NCBI GenBank assembly: GCA_947489665.1
Contig: CANLEH010000002.1
Span: 372,001 to 436,000, forward strand
DNA: 64,000 nucleotides
Reading direction: 5' to 3'
Source of the DNA: an uncultured Roseicyclus sp.
GTDB lineage: Bacteria; Pseudomonadota; Alphaproteobacteria; Rhodobacterales; Rhodobacteraceae
A program made the translations under genes and the position numbers. Under the pieces are notes generated by a model that saw only the letters and a list, made by a program, of their open reading frames with translations, searched no databases and was not told where the DNA came from. This document shows, piece by piece, positions 15,257-25,117 of the stretch; position 1 is the first letter of the stretch; each line of letters begins with the position of its first letter.

Positions 15257-16281
15257 ACGTCTTCGAATACGGTCGGCACGTCACGCCCCGCGCCATCCAT
15301 CCACGGCGGTACCGGCAGGCCCTTTTCGCGCAGGAAGTCCGGGTTGAAGAGTTTGGATTGGTAGCGCGTGCCATAGTCGCACAGGATCGTCACGATGGTG
15401 TGGCCTGGCCCCATCTCTTTCGCCATGCGGATAGCCCCGGCCACATTGATGCCGGACGAGCCACCAAGGCAAAGACCTTCATTGGCCAGGATATCGTAGA
15501 CAATCGGCAACGCCTCCGCGTCGGGGATCTTATAGCAGATATCAGGTGTGAACCCTTCCAGGTTGGCCGTGATACGCCCCTGCCCGATCCCTTCGGTGAT
15601 CGAATTTCCGCCCGCCTCTTGTCCGGTATAAAGCTTGTAGAGGCCGGAGCCTTCGGGATCCGCCAGGCCGATCTTCACACCCTTGGGCTGAAGCGCCATG
15701 CCGACCCCGGCAAGCGTCCCGCCGGAGCCCACGGCACAGACAAAGCCGTTCACCTCGTGGTTCGTCTGCTCCCAAATCTCGGGGCCCGTCATGTCGATAT
15801 GGGCCTGCCGATTGGCGACATTGTCGAACTGGTTGGCCCAGATGGCCCCATTTGGATCGGACTGCGCCAAACGCTCGGCCAGGCGACCGGAGTATTTCAC
15901 GTAATTGTTCGGGTTCGCATAGGGCACCGCAGGCACTTCGATCAGCTCTGCCCCCGCGATGCGGATCATGTCCTTTTTTTCCTGGCTTTGCGTGTCGGGA
16001 ATGACGATCACGGTCTTGAAGCCAAGCGATGCACCGACCAGCGCCAGGCCGATCCCGGTATTGCCCGCCGTGCCTTCGACGATTGTGCCGCCGGGGCGCA
16101 GATCGCCACGCGCAACAGCATCGCGGATGATAAACAGCGCGGCCCGGTCCTTGACCGACTGGCCGGGGTTGAGGAATTCAGCCTTGCCCAAGATCTCGCA
16201 TCCTGTGGCCTCGGACGCCGCGTTAAGCCGGATCAGCGGTGTGTTGCCAATGGCAGCGGCAAGATCTTTGTGGGTCGTCAT
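15253..16281 (-). CDS. cysK: Cysteine synthase A (O-acetylserine sulfhydrylase)
   Basis: A 342-residue PLP enzyme that makes cysteine from O-acetylserine and sulfide. The PLP lysine is K44 in NPGQSVKDRAA; EGTAGNTGIGLA binds the substrate and PLP; SGGTLAGVG is the phosphate-binding loop. The length is slightly above classical CysK owing to a C-terminal extension (PPWMDGAGRDVPTVFEDV). In Rhodobacter sphaeroides cysK is linked with trgAB in a tellurite-resistance locus, and the same order occurs here: trgA, trgB, cysK. Confidence 0.93.
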   Translation of the reverse strand: MTTHKDLAAAIGNTPLIRLNAASEATGCEILGKAEFLNPGQSVKDRAALFIIRDAVARGDLRPGGTIVEGTAGNTGIGLALVGASLGFKTVIVIPDTQSQEKKDMIRIAGAELIEVPAVPYANPNNYVKYSGRLAERLAQSDPNGAIWANQFDNVANRQAHIDMTGPEIWEQTNHEVNGFVCAVGSGGTLAGVGMALQPKGVKIGLADPEGSGLYKLYTGQEAGGNSITEGIGQGRITANLEGFTPDICYKIPDAEALPIVYDILANEGLCLGGSSGINVAGAIRMAKEMGPGHTIVTILCDYGTRYQSKLFNPDFLREKGLPVPPWMDGAGRDVPTVFEDV

Positions 16282-16356
16282 GGGTACATGCCTTTTGCGG
16301 GCTGAAGGGTGCGGTCAGGATTAGGGCGTTCGGCAGCCGACCTCAACCCGCGCCGT

Positions 16357-17487
16357 CTATCCAAGGCGCACCGTCGCGCGCAGCCGATCGCGGTGCAGCA
16401 TGAGGTATTGCATCGTCACGATCTGGGCCGCATCCGCCATATCCCCTTCGGCCAACAGCTTGCGCGCAAGATCATAAGGCACAAGATGGCTGAGGATATC
16501 CTCGTTTTCATCCGCATGGCCGCCCAACCCTGCCACATTGTCGGGCAAATCCGCGATCGCGAGATAGGAAAAAAGGACCTGCGCAACGCCGCCCGGCGAC
16601 GGATAGTAGCGCCCAACAAAATGCAAACCACCTAGGGTGAGGTTCGCCTCTTCCCGGGCTTCGCGCCGCGCAGCCGTCTCGGGCGTCTCACCTGCGTCGA
16701 TCATGCCTGCGATAGGCTCCATGAGCCATGGGTTCACATCGCCATGGGCATAGGCGCCAAAGCGAAACTGCTGCACCAGCAGAATGCGGTCGCGCACAGG
16801 ATCGTAGGGCAGAACAGTCACGGCATCTGCCACGCGGAAGACGGACCGTTTCAGCGGGCCGTTCATGCGGCCGTCAAATCTTGGATGGCTGGCCTGCATC
16901 TCTTCGGCATTGAAAAAGCCATCGTAGAAATGATCAGTGCCGTGATGGACGATCTGGTCCCCGGGCATCTTTGCGCCCACATGGCCCGGCCTGCGCCAGC
17001 GGCTGGTACGGACAAAAGCATCGGCGCGCGCGCGGATGATGGCAAAGCGTGCGCCCACCTGATCGGGGGCCACAACGCCCATCTGGCGCATCATTTCCGC
17101 AGCGGCAACGCATTGGACCTCACCCCATTGGCGTGCCCAAAGCGGTAGCGACCAATCTTCGCCCGGCTCCTGAACCGTATCCTCTGGCGGAAACCAGGCT
17201 TCTGCCTCGATCTCGGCCCCGTCCCACACGACCTGAACTTTGCGGCGGGTATAGCCAAAGCAGGCCTCGTAAAAATCGAGCCGGTTGAGAATGCGCGGCT
17301 CGGGCAGGATCAGCGCGCCTTCGGCCAAAGCCTCTGCCCGTTCTTCCAGCATCGGCCAGGATTTGCCTTTAACCCAGGCCGCGCGATAGCCCCGCAAGGC
17401 GGCAGCCTCCATGCGCAATTCCACCCCTGCCACAATATCCAGCAGCGGCTGGTGGCAGAGCGTGCCAAACAAAAAGATTGGAGACAT
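16357..17487 (-). CDS. trgB: TrgB-like Nudix hydrolase with N-terminal gamma-glutamylcyclotransferase-like domain
   Basis: A 376-residue two-domain protein. The N-terminal part (IFLFGTLCHQPLL, then LNRLDFYEACFGYTRRKVQV) resembles the AIG2/gamma-glutamylcyclotransferase fold. The C-terminal part is an ADP-ribose pyrophosphatase-type Nudix domain with the box at about 261-283 (GMIDAGETPETAARREAREE); the usual box glycine near the end is Asn. Likely substrates are ADP-ribose or related nucleotide sugars. The ATG at 17487 lies two bases after the trgA stop. Its role in tellurite resistance is known from R. sphaeroides; the biochemical basis is not settled. Confidence 0.88.
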   Translation of the reverse strand: MSPIFLFGTLCHQPLLDIVAGVELRMEAAALRGYRAAWVKGKSWPMLEERAEALAEGALILPEPRILNRLDFYEACFGYTRRKVQVVWDGAEIEAEAWFPPEDTVQEPGEDWSLPLWARQWGEVQCVAAAEMMRQMGVVAPDQVGARFAIIRARADAFVRTSRWRRPGHVGAKMPGDQIVHHGTDHFYDGFFNAEEMQASHPRFDGRMNGPLKRSVFRVADAVTVLPYDPVRDRILLVQQFRFGAYAHGDVNPWLMEPIAGMIDAGETPETAARREAREEANLTLGGLHFVGRYYPSPGGVAQVLFSYLAIADLPDNVAGLGGHADENEDILSHLVPYDLARKLLAEGDMADAAQIVTMQYLMLHRDRLRATVRLG

Positions 17488-17489
17488 GT

Positions 17490-17930
17490 CTACCGCCAGG
17501 CTTTCGCGGCCCATTCCGTCAGCAACCCGCCAACGATCCCGCCCACAAATAAAACACCCCAGATCTCGATAGTCAGGGATTGCACAAAATACTCGATGAA
17601 CTGGGTCATCGCATCACCGATGGCCTCGCCGAACCCGCTGTAGCGCAGATCAGCCGAGCGCAGGAACATTTGCCGGAGCGAGAACAGCAACAGCCCGAAG
17701 AAGGCAATCTGAAGCGAGGTGCGCAATCCGTTGGCCACGGCCGCGCGCACCCCAGTGCCCGCACGGGACCCCATGACCATCCATCCGTTGACCAGACCGA
17801 TCAAAGCAATGGTCAGCGGAAAGAACCGCATCGACGTGCCTTCGGGAAAGGTCGGGATCACCTGCAACGCCGCGAAGTAGCCGACAGCCATGAACAAGAC
17901 TGCGCCTACGAGTTTTGAGCCTGTGGGCAT
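17490..17930 (-). CDS. trgA: TrgA family membrane protein
   Basis: A 146-residue protein with four membrane helices, opening MPTGSKLVGAVLFMAVGYFA and ending in GGIVGGLLTEWAAKAWR. It matches TrgA of the R. sphaeroides tellurite-resistance locus in size, hydrophobicity and gene order. The stop TAG is followed two bases later by the trgB ATG. It starts 21 bases after the cfa stop, so cfa and trgAB may share a transcript. Confidence 0.88.
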   Translation of the reverse strand: MPTGSKLVGAVLFMAVGYFAALQVIPTFPEGTSMRFFPLTIALIGLVNGWMVMGSRAGTGVRAAVANGLRTSLQIAFFGLLLFSLRQMFLRSADLRYSGFGEAIGDAMTQFIEYFVQSLTIEIWGVLFVGGIVGGLLTEWAAKAWR

Positions 17931-17951
17931 CGGACCGCCCGTCCTCTTTGC

Positions 17952-19163
17952 TTATGCCGGTTTTCGAACCGTTATCTGCGTTACGTCACAATTTCCGAAA
18001 TGGAACGTCGCCGCGCAAGAGGTCAGATAAAAATTCCACATCCGCCGGAACCGATCATCGAAGCCCATGGCAGCGATCTGGTCCCATTTTTCATTGAAAG
18101 TCTCGTGCCAGCGGCGGCAGGTCTGGCTGTAACTTTCGCCGAATTCGATGGAATTCGCGACCGATAGTCCGGCTTTTTCCACCTGTTCCTTCAGCACTTT
18201 CGGGGCGGGTAGCATACCGCCGGGAAAGATGTATTTCTGAATGAAATCAACGCCCTTCCGGTAAACCTCCCACCGCTTGTCCTGCACGGTGATGATCTGC
18301 AGCGTGGCGTTCTTGCCGGGCTTGAGGCGGTCACGGACGACGTTGAAGTAAGTGGGCCAGTATTTCTCGCCCACAGCCTCGAACATCTCGATCGAGGCGA
18401 TACCGTCATATGTGCCCTTCTCGTCACGATAATCCTGCAGTTTGATCTCAACCTGGTCACTCAACCCCGCATCCGCGATGCGTTTGACCGCGTAATCGTG
18501 CTGTTCCTTGGAGATCGTGAGACCCGTCACCTTCAAACCCCGCTCTTTCGCAGCGTATTCTGCGAAGCCGCCCCAACCGCAGCCAATCTCAAGCACATGA
18601 TCGCCGGGCTGGGTGCCCATTTCATCGACCATTTGCTTGTATTTCGCGATCTGCGCAGCCTCGAGGCTTTCCTGCCCGGTCTCGAACAAGGCGCTGGAAT
18701 AGGTCATCGTATCGTCGAGCCAAAGCCCATAAAAATCATTGCCCAGATCGTAATGGGCCGAGATGTTCTTCTTGGCCTGGCGTCGCGTGTTGGATTGCAG
18801 CCAGAAGCGAAACTTCTCATAGGCGCGGATCAGGCCCATGCCCAGAAAGCCGTCGTAGACCTCATCATTGTCGGCGTGGACCACATCAAGGAAAGCCTGC
18901 AAATCGGGCGTCGACCACCATTCATCCAGGTATGCATCGCAGAACCCCAGATCCCCCTCGCGGATCAGGCGGGCGAAGATATCAACGTTGTGGATGTTGA
19001 GCTCACCCACCGGGCCGGGCTTGTCGCCTTCAACCCGAAAGACACGGCCATCCGGCAGACGGAAATCAATCCGACCATGTTCCAGGTTCTGCGCCTGCTC
19101 GTACACGGCCTTAAAGTAGCGCGGCAGATCTCGCTGCCCCTCAAGTGATGTCAGTGCGGTCAT
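17952..19163 (-). CDS. cfa: Cyclopropane-fatty-acyl-phospholipid synthase
   Basis: A 403-residue SAM-dependent enzyme that methylenates unsaturated acyl chains of membrane phospholipids. SAHYDLGNDFYGLWLD (about 134-150), MTYSSALF (153-160) and the SAM loop VLEIGCGWGGFAEYA (190-204) are family markers, and YIFPGGMLP appears near residue 320. I placed the start at 19163 (MTALTSLEGQ) after a GGGAAAAAA stretch; the open frame continues to 19223 without a better site. In R. sphaeroides cfa and photolyase genes belong to the RpoE singlet-oxygen response, but I saw no TGATCC promoter upstream. Confidence 0.92.
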   Translation of the reverse strand: MTALTSLEGQRDLPRYFKAVYEQAQNLEHGRIDFRLPDGRVFRVEGDKPGPVGELNIHNVDIFARLIREGDLGFCDAYLDEWWSTPDLQAFLDVVHADNDEVYDGFLGMGLIRAYEKFRFWLQSNTRRQAKKNISAHYDLGNDFYGLWLDDTMTYSSALFETGQESLEAAQIAKYKQMVDEMGTQPGDHVLEIGCGWGGFAEYAAKERGLKVTGLTISKEQHDYAVKRIADAGLSDQVEIKLQDYRDEKGTYDGIASIEMFEAVGEKYWPTYFNVVRDRLKPGKNATLQIITVQDKRWEVYRKGVDFIQKYIFPGGMLPAPKVLKEQVEKAGLSVANSIEFGESYSQTCRRWHETFNEKWDQIAAMGFDDRFRRMWNFYLTSCAATFHFGNCDVTQITVRKPA

Positions 19164-19259
19164 TTTTTTCCCTTTGTCCCGCGCCACTCTTGCGAGGCGC
19201 GGCGGTGCGGGGCAAGCCCCCATCGCTTGTCAGTGTAAGGTATCCACGACACGTTCGTG

Positions 19260-20675
19260 TCAGAAGTTTCGGTTCTCATAGGCGTGAAGCGCGCGTTTGC
19301 GGCCCTCGGCTGCATCTACGATCGGGGTGGTCGGATAGCCCATGTTGGGCGCAAGCCCCCAGGATCGCGGGATCGCATCGAAGTAGCGCGTGGCTGTCTC
19401 GGGCGGTTGGTTGGTGATTTCGGCCAGCCAGCGCATTCGGTAGCGCCCGGCCTTGTCGAACTTTTCGGCCTGCGTTTCGGGGTTGAACACGCGAAAATAG
19501 GGCGTCGCGTCGGGACCTGAACCTGCCGACCATTGCCAGCCCATGGCATTGCTGGCCGGGTCCCAATCGACAAGGCAGTCCTCGAACCAATCGAGTCCGA
19601 TCTGCCAGTGACACATGAGATGTTTCGTCAGGTAAGACGCCACCAACATCCGCGCGCGGTTGTGCATCCGGCCGGTCACATACATCTCGCGCATCGCAGC
19701 ATCGACAATGGCCATGCCCGTGCGCCCTTGCTTCCAGGCCTTCACCTCCGCCTTGCGTTCATCGGTATTCCACGGGAAGGCATCCCATTCTTCTCGCCAG
19801 TTACCAGACGTGATGCGCGGCGTGTGATAGACGAGGTGATAGGCAAAGTCGCGCCAGACCACTTCTTTCAGGAACGTCTCCGCCCCCTGTTTTCCCTCTT
19901 CCATCGCGCGCTGACCGGCCCACCAACAAGCGCGGGCGCTGATCTCACCGTATGCGAGGTTTTCAGACAGCAGCGACGTGCCGCTCTTGGCTAGATTGTC
20001 GCGGGCATCGGAATAATCGTCGATCCCATGGCCGATAAAATTGGCAAGCCGCGCACGGGCCGAAGCTTCACCGACATTGAGATGCTCCGCCACCACATCA
20101 GCGCCCCGGTTCATGGCCGCGCCAAGGTTCCAATCCTTAACGTCATCCGAAGCCGGGTAATTATCAGGCGCGGGAATCTTCGGCGCGCTCAACGCCTCCC
20201 CCGGATCACGCGTGCGCACGTTTTTCCAGAATGGCGTGTAGACCTTGTAGAATGCCCCGCCCCCAGTCTCGACCGTCCAGGGTTCAAACAGCACATGGCC
20301 GTTATGGCTGACCGCCTCGACGCGCGCGTCTTTCAGCGCCGATTTCACGCCTTCATCGCGTTTGCGGCTGTCTGGATCGTAGAGACGGTTCCAGTGGACG
20401 GCCTTGGCACCCGTCTCCTCGATCAGCTCCTGCAAAATCGGCAAAGCATCCCCACGCCGCAGGGTCAGCTTTGATCCAGCCTCCTCCAAAGCCTTGGCGA
20501 AGGCCTCTACCCCCAGACCAAGCCGCCATTTCGGCGCCGCGCCATGGCTTTCGACCACCTCATCGCAAATGAATACGGGAATGACCGGGCCGCCTGCCGC
20601 ACAGGCGGCGACCAGTGCCGGGTTGTCGGATAGCCGCAGGTCCCGACGGACCCAATAGAGGATTGGTGCGCTCAT
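19260..20675 (-). CDS. phrB: Deoxyribodipyrimidine photolyase (class I CPD type)
   Basis: A 471-residue FAD enzyme that repairs UV-induced pyrimidine dimers using blue light. The N-terminal antenna domain starts ILYWVRRDLRLSDNPAL; the C-terminal FAD domain contains EVVWRDFAYHLVYHTP, ARMLVASYLTKHLMCHWQIG and QWSAGSGPDATPYFRVFNP, the family signature with the conserved Asn/Trp dimer-binding residues. Length is normal. It lies between the DUF1330 gene and cfa, all on the same strand. Confidence 0.95.
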   Translation of the reverse strand: MSAPILYWVRRDLRLSDNPALVAACAAGGPVIPVFICDEVVESHGAAPKWRLGLGVEAFAKALEEAGSKLTLRRGDALPILQELIEETGAKAVHWNRLYDPDSRKRDEGVKSALKDARVEAVSHNGHVLFEPWTVETGGGAFYKVYTPFWKNVRTRDPGEALSAPKIPAPDNYPASDDVKDWNLGAAMNRGADVVAEHLNVGEASARARLANFIGHGIDDYSDARDNLAKSGTSLLSENLAYGEISARACWWAGQRAMEEGKQGAETFLKEVVWRDFAYHLVYHTPRITSGNWREEWDAFPWNTDERKAEVKAWKQGRTGMAIVDAAMREMYVTGRMHNRARMLVASYLTKHLMCHWQIGLDWFEDCLVDWDPASNAMGWQWSAGSGPDATPYFRVFNPETQAEKFDKAGRYRMRWLAEITNQPPETATRYFDAIPRSWGLAPNMGYPTTPIVDAAEGRKRALHAYENRNF

Positions 20676-20731
20676 GCCCTGCCCTTGTTAACGCTTTCAA
20701 CGCAAGTTAGGGCGCGGGCGCGCGGGTCAAG

Positions 20732-21022
20732 TCACTCGACCGCTTCAACCAACACAAGATCACGTTCCGAGGCGCCTTTTGCGTGGCTGAGCGCCTCTTG
20801 ATAGGTCTCGCTCTCGTAGCAGGCGTTGGCCGCATCGAGGCTGGGGAAGATGCTGACGACATTACGCGGGTGGGCGCGGCCCTCCTTCTGGATCGCGGTG
20901 CCGCCGCGGGCCAGAAACTTGCCGCCATGGGCCTCGATGGCTTTGGTCGCAAGGGCCGCGTATTTCGCATAGGCCTCTTCATCCGTGACAGTCACATGGG
21001 CGATCCAATAGGCTTGGGGCAT
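20732..21022 (-). CDS. DUF1330 domain protein
   Basis: A 96-residue protein opening MPQAYWIAHVTVTDEEAYAK and containing GGKFLARGG and VVSIFPSLDAANACYESETY, the signature of the DUF1330 ferredoxin-like (dimeric alpha-beta barrel) family. No enzyme activity is known. Its ATG lies four bases after the alaS stop, so it is almost certainly cotranscribed with alaS. Confidence 0.92.
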   Translation of the reverse strand: MPQAYWIAHVTVTDEEAYAKYAALATKAIEAHGGKFLARGGTAIQKEGRAHPRNVVSIFPSLDAANACYESETYQEALSHAKGASERDLVLVEAVE

Positions 21023-21025
21023 CTC

Positions 21026-23671
21026 TCAGGCTCCTTCAATGACAGCTTTGGCCGCTGCGATGGCTTCGTCGGCTTTGGAGGCATCGGTCCCGCCCCCTTG
21101 CGCAAAATCGGGACGACCACCGCCGCCCTTGCCACCTAGAACAGGGGTCGCCGCGCGGACAAGGTCCACGGCGCTGATCTTGTTGGTCAGATCGTCGGTC
21201 ACGCCAGCCGCCACAGCGGCCTTGCCACCTGCATCGGCAATCAGCAGGACAGCGCCGGAGCCGAGCCGCGCTTTGTGCTCGTCAATGATTCCGGCCAGAT
21301 CCTTGCCCGTGACGCCAGACAAAGCTTGCGCGTGGAACGCGATTCCGTTGATCTCGGCGGCCTCGGGCGCGCTCGCGCCGCCCGCCATGGCAAGCTCGCG
21401 GCGCAGTTGCGCAACTTCGTTTTCAAGCTTCTTGCGCTCATCCATCAGGGCCTTCACTCGGTCCGGTACATCCGCTGCCTGCGCTTTCAAAGCGTTCGCA
21501 GTCTCCGCCAGCAGATGATCCTGCCCGCGCAAGTAGTCATGGGCCGCTTGCCCCGTCAGTGCCTCGATCCGGCGCACACCGGCGGAGGATGCGGAGTCGC
21601 CAAGCGTGACAAACGCGCCGATTTCGCCGGTGCGCGATACATGCGTTCCGCCACAGAGTTCCAACGACCACGTATCGCCGTTGATCCCTTTGCCGGTCTG
21701 CGCGCGGCCCATGGAGACCACACGCACTTCATCCCCGTATTTCTCGCCAAACAAAGCCTGCGCGCCGATGGCACGAGCATCGTCAGGCGTCATGATCCGA
21801 GTCTCGACCGCTTCATTCTGGCGGATGAAATGGTTCACCTCGCGCTCGATCTCTTCCAGATCCTCAAGAGTCAGCGCGTGATTGTGCGAGAAATCGAAGC
21901 GCAATCTGTCAGCGGCATTGAGCGAGCCACGCTGCGCCACGTGATCACCAAGGCGCGTGCGCAGGGCCTCGTGCAACAGGTGCGTGGCCGAGTGGTTGGC
22001 GCGGATGGCCGACCGGCGGCCGTGGTCGACCACCAGCTCGGCCCCCTGCCCGGCTTTGATCTCGCCGTCCGTGACTTTGCCGATATGTAGGAAGACACCC
22101 GCCACCTTGCGCGTATCGGTGACTTGAACGGTGCCAGTTTCCGTCTTGATGACACCCGTGTCGCCCACTTGGCCCCCAGATTCCGCGTAGAACGGTGTCT
22201 GGTTCAGCACCACTGTCACGTCGCCCTTGGCGGCGTCGACGGAGGCGCCATCACTCACCAATGCCAGAACCTGTCCCTCGGCAACTTCAGTGTCGTAGCC
22301 CAGGAATTCGGTCACGCCATGCTGCTCGGCGATGTCAAACCAGATCGTCGCATCCGCCGCGTCGCCCGATCCGCTCCATGCTGCTCGTGCCTTGGCTTTC
22401 TGCTCGGCCATGGCGGCGTCAAAGCCATCGGTATCCACGCCCCGCCCCTTTTCGCGCAGGGCGTCCTGCGTCAGGTCGAGGGGGAAGCCGTAGGTGTCGT
22501 ACAGTTTGAACGCCGCCTCACCGGGCAGATCGCTGCCCTCTGGCAGATTGCCCAATTCGTCATCGAGCAGTTTCAGACCCCGATCCAGCGTCTGGCGGAA
22601 CCGTTCTTCCTCCAGCTTCAGGGTCTCGGTGATCAGCGCCTGCGCCTGCCCCAGTTCCGGGTAAGCCTGCCCCATCTGGCTGACCAAAGCGGGCACAAGG
22701 CGATACATCAGCGGGTCTTTCGCGCCCAGAAGGTGCGCATGGCGCATGGCGCGGCGCATGATCCGGCGCAAAACGTAGCCGCGGCCATCATTGGACGGCA
22801 TCACACCATCCGCGATCAGGAACGAGGTCGAGCGCAGGTGATCTGCAATCACCCGGTGATGTACGTTCTGTGTGCCGTCGATATCGGTCGACGAGGCATT
22901 GGCCGACGCTTCCATCAACGACCGCATCGTATCGGTGTCGTAATTGTCGTGGGAGCCTTGCAAAAGCGCCCCGATCCGCTCCAGCCCCATGCCGGTATCG
23001 ATCGACTGCATATCGAGCGGCACCATGGAGCCATCGGCGAACTGCTCGTTCTGCATGAAAACGATGTTCCAGATCTCGATGAAGCGGTCGCCATCTTCTT
23101 CCGCGCTGCCCGGAGGACCACCCCAGATATGATCGCCATGATCGTAGAAAATCTCGGTGCATGGCCCGCACGGCCCGGTCGGGCCCATCTGCCAGAAGTT
23201 GTCCGAGGTCGCGATACGGATGATGCGATCCTCCGGTACGCCGACCTTCTTCCAGATCTCAAACGCCTCGTCGTCCGTATGATAAACGGTCGTCAGCAGC
23301 TTCGACTTGTCGATACCAAAATCCTTGGTGATCAACTCCCATGCGAAGGGAATGGCGTCGTCCTTGAAATAGTCGCCAAAGCTGAAGTTCCCCAGCATTT
23401 CAAAGAACGTATGGTGCCGCGCGGTGTAGCCGACATTGTCGAGGTCATTGTGCTTACCGCCCGCCCGCACACATTTCTGGCTGGTCGTGGCGCGGACATA
23501 GTCGCGCTTTTCCACCCCGGTGAAGAGGTTCTTGAACTGCACCATGCCGGAATTGACGAACATCAGCGTGGGATCATTGCGCGGGACAAGCGGGCTCGAC
23601 GCGACAACCTCGTGCCCTTGCCGGGCGAAGTAATCAAGGAAAGTCGAGCGAATATCGTTCAGGCTGGTCAT
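21026..23671 (-). CDS. alaS: Alanyl-tRNA synthetase
   Basis: The 881-residue class II synthetase that charges tRNA-Ala. The N-terminal catalytic core opens with [20 protein letters not shown] and [15 protein letters not shown]. The editing domain carries the zinc residues in [11 protein letters not shown] and [10 protein letters not shown]. The C-terminal DHHA1-like oligomerisation region ends [19 protein letters not shown]. Length is standard. It is followed immediately by the DUF1330 gene. Confidence 0.97.
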   Translation of the reverse strand: MTSLNDIRSTFLDYFARQGHEVVASSPLVPRNDPTLMFVNSGMVQFKNLFTGVEKRDYVRATTSQKCVRAGGKHNDLDNVGYTARHHTFFEMLGNFSFGDYFKDDAIPFAWELITKDFGIDKSKLLTTVYHTDDEAFEIWKKVGVPEDRIIRIATSDNFWQMGPTGPCGPCTEIFYDHGDHIWGGPPGSAEEDGDRFIEIWNIVFMQNEQFADGSMVPLDMQSIDTGMGLERIGALLQGSHDNYDTDTMRSLMEASANASSTDIDGTQNVHHRVIADHLRSTSFLIADGVMPSNDGRGYVLRRIMRRAMRHAHLLGAKDPLMYRLVPALVSQMGQAYPELGQAQALITETLKLEEERFRQTLDRGLKLLDDELGNLPEGSDLPGEAAFKLYDTYGFPLDLTQDALREKGRGVDTDGFDAAMAEQKAKARAAWSGSGDAADATIWFDIAEQHGVTEFLGYDTEVAEGQVLALVSDGASVDAAKGDVTVVLNQTPFYAESGGQVGDTGVIKTETGTVQVTDTRKVAGVFLHIGKVTDGEIKAGQGAELVVDHGRRSAIRANHSATHLLHEALRTRLGDHVAQRGSLNAADRLRFDFSHNHALTLEDLEEIEREVNHFIRQNEAVETRIMTPDDARAIGAQALFGEKYGDEVRVVSMGRAQTGKGINGDTWSLELCGGTHVSRTGEIGAFVTLGDSASSAGVRRIEALTGQAAHDYLRGQDHLLAETANALKAQAADVPDRVKALMDERKKLENEVAQLRRELAMAGGASAPEAAEINGIAFHAQALSGVTGKDLAGIIDEHKARLGSGAVLLIADAGGKAAVAAGVTDDLTNKISAVDLVRAATPVLGGKGGGGRPDFAQGGGTDASKADEAIAAAKAVIEGA

Positions 23672-23746
23672 GGGCGCGCGTGTCCGTAGCTAAGGTGCAA
23701 GCGCCGATGTATCCCTGCGGCATGGGTCTGTCCACAGGGCCCCATG

Positions 23747-23802
23747 AAAAAGGCACGCCCTTAGGCGTGACACGAAAAAGGGCGGCCCGTTTGGACCGCC
23801 CC
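23747..23802 (-). terminator. Tandem rho-independent terminators after recA
   Basis: On the minus strand two hairpins follow the recA stop: GGGCGGTCC-AAAC-GGGCCGCCC then TTTTT (23802-23774), and CACGCC-TAAG-GGCGTG then CCTTTTT (23770-23747). Confidence 0.88.
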
Positions 23803-23825
23803 CTGTCACCTCGGATCGTGGCAAT

Positions 23826-24902
23826 TTATTCGTCGTCGTCTAGTATATCCTCGTCGCCTTCACGCTCCATCTCGAAATCGAGACCATGGGCCGCACGGAT
23901 CTTGTCTTCGATCTGCAGGGCGATATCGGAGTTTTCCTTCAGGAAGGTCTTCGCGTTCTCACGCCCCTGCCCGATCCGCTCATCCCCGTAGCTGAACCAG
24001 CTACCCGATTTCTCGACCACGCCTGCTTTCACACCCAGATCAAGCAATTCGCCCATCTTGGAGATGCCTTCGCCGTACATGATGTCGAATTCCACTTGCT
24101 TGAAGGGCGGCGCCACCTTGTTCTTCACCACTTTCACGCGGGTCGCGTTGCCGACAACTTCGTCACGATCCTTCAGCGCGCCAATGCGGCGGATGTCGAG
24201 ACGGACGGAGGAGTAGAATTTCAGAGCGTTGCCACCCGTCGTCGTCTCGGGCGAGCCGAACATGACGCCGATTTTCATCCGGATCTGGTTAATGAAGATC
24301 ACCGTGCAGCCGGAGCGGTTGATCGATCCGGTCAGCTTGCGCATTGCTTGAGACATCAGGCGGGCATGCACACCCACGGAACTGTCGCCCATGTCACCCT
24401 CCAGCTCTGACTTTGGCGTCAGCGCCGCGACCGAGTCGACGATGACCATGGAAACCGCACCGGAGCGTACCAGCGTATCCACGATCTCAAGCGCCTGCTC
24501 GCCAGTGTCAGGCTGCGAAATCAGCAGCTCATCCAGGTTCACGCCAAGCTTCTTGGCATATTGCGGATCAAGCGCGTGCTCGGCGTCCACAAAGGCGCAC
24601 ACACCGCCCTTTTTCTGCTCTTCAGCCACGCAGTGCAGCGTCAGCGTCGTCTTGCCCGAGCTTTCCGGGCCGTAGATTTCAACGATCCGGCCCTTCGGAA
24701 TGCCGCCAATCCCCAGCGCGATGTCGAGGCCAAGCGAACCGGTCGACGTCGAATCGATATCCGGCAGCGCGTTCTCGCCACCCAGTTTCATGATCGATCC
24801 CTTGCCGAACTGCCGTTCGATTTGGGCCAATGCGCTGTCGAGGGCCTTTTGCTTGTCGGCCGAGATACGGTCAGTCATGTCGAGAAGGTTCGCCGTTGCC
24901 AT
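23826..24902 (-). CDS. recA: RecA recombinase
   Basis: The 358-residue ATP-dependent strand-exchange protein and LexA coprotease. The Walker A loop [10 protein letters not shown] lies at 78-87; [13 protein letters not shown] is Walker B; the loop 2 region [19 protein letters not shown] is present; the C-terminus is acidic ([10 protein letters not shown]) as in other RecA proteins. A LexA box of the alphaproteobacterial GTTC-N7-GTTC type sits about 85 bases upstream and tandem terminators follow the gene. Confidence 0.98.
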   Translation of the reverse strand: MATANLLDMTDRISADKQKALDSALAQIERQFGKGSIMKLGGENALPDIDSTSTGSLGLDIALGIGGIPKGRIVEIYGPESSGKTTLTLHCVAEEQKKGGVCAFVDAEHALDPQYAKKLGVNLDELLISQPDTGEQALEIVDTLVRSGAVSMVIVDSVAALTPKSELEGDMGDSSVGVHARLMSQAMRKLTGSINRSGCTVIFINQIRMKIGVMFGSPETTTGGNALKFYSSVRLDIRRIGALKDRDEVVGNATRVKVVKNKVAPPFKQVEFDIMYGEGISKMGELLDLGVKAGVVEKSGSWFSYGDERIGQGRENAKTFLKENSDIALQIEDKIRAAHGLDFEMEREGDEDILDDDE

Positions 24903-24986
24903 GGAGTTTCATCCTTATGTCATGCCGCGGGGCGTGGCGGCAATGGGGCCGGTAAGGGTTATCCCCTGAAATCCGGCATGCTCTTT

Positions 24987-25001
24987 GTTCACCTCTTGTT
25001 C
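24987..25001. promoter_or_regulatory. LexA (SOS) box upstream of recA
   Basis: GTTC-ACCTCTT-GTTC, the direct-repeat LexA operator used by many alphaproteobacteria including Rhodobacter. It lies 85-99 bases from the recA start and 117 bases from the sulfotransferase-like gene, so it could act on either promoter. Confidence 0.85.
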
Positions 25002-25117
25002 GCATATCCACTAGCAAACAAAACGAGAACAATTCAAGTTAAATCTTATGCGCTGTGATCTTTCGGCCCGAGACGTTAACAATCGGTTACGGTGGCCAGA
25101 AAAATTTGGGGCAAGGT

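Noticed and set aside
22124-23689. 521-codon plus-strand frame opposite alaS
   Set aside because: It is the shadow of a highly conserved gene in GC-rich DNA; no ribosome site and no recognisable motif.
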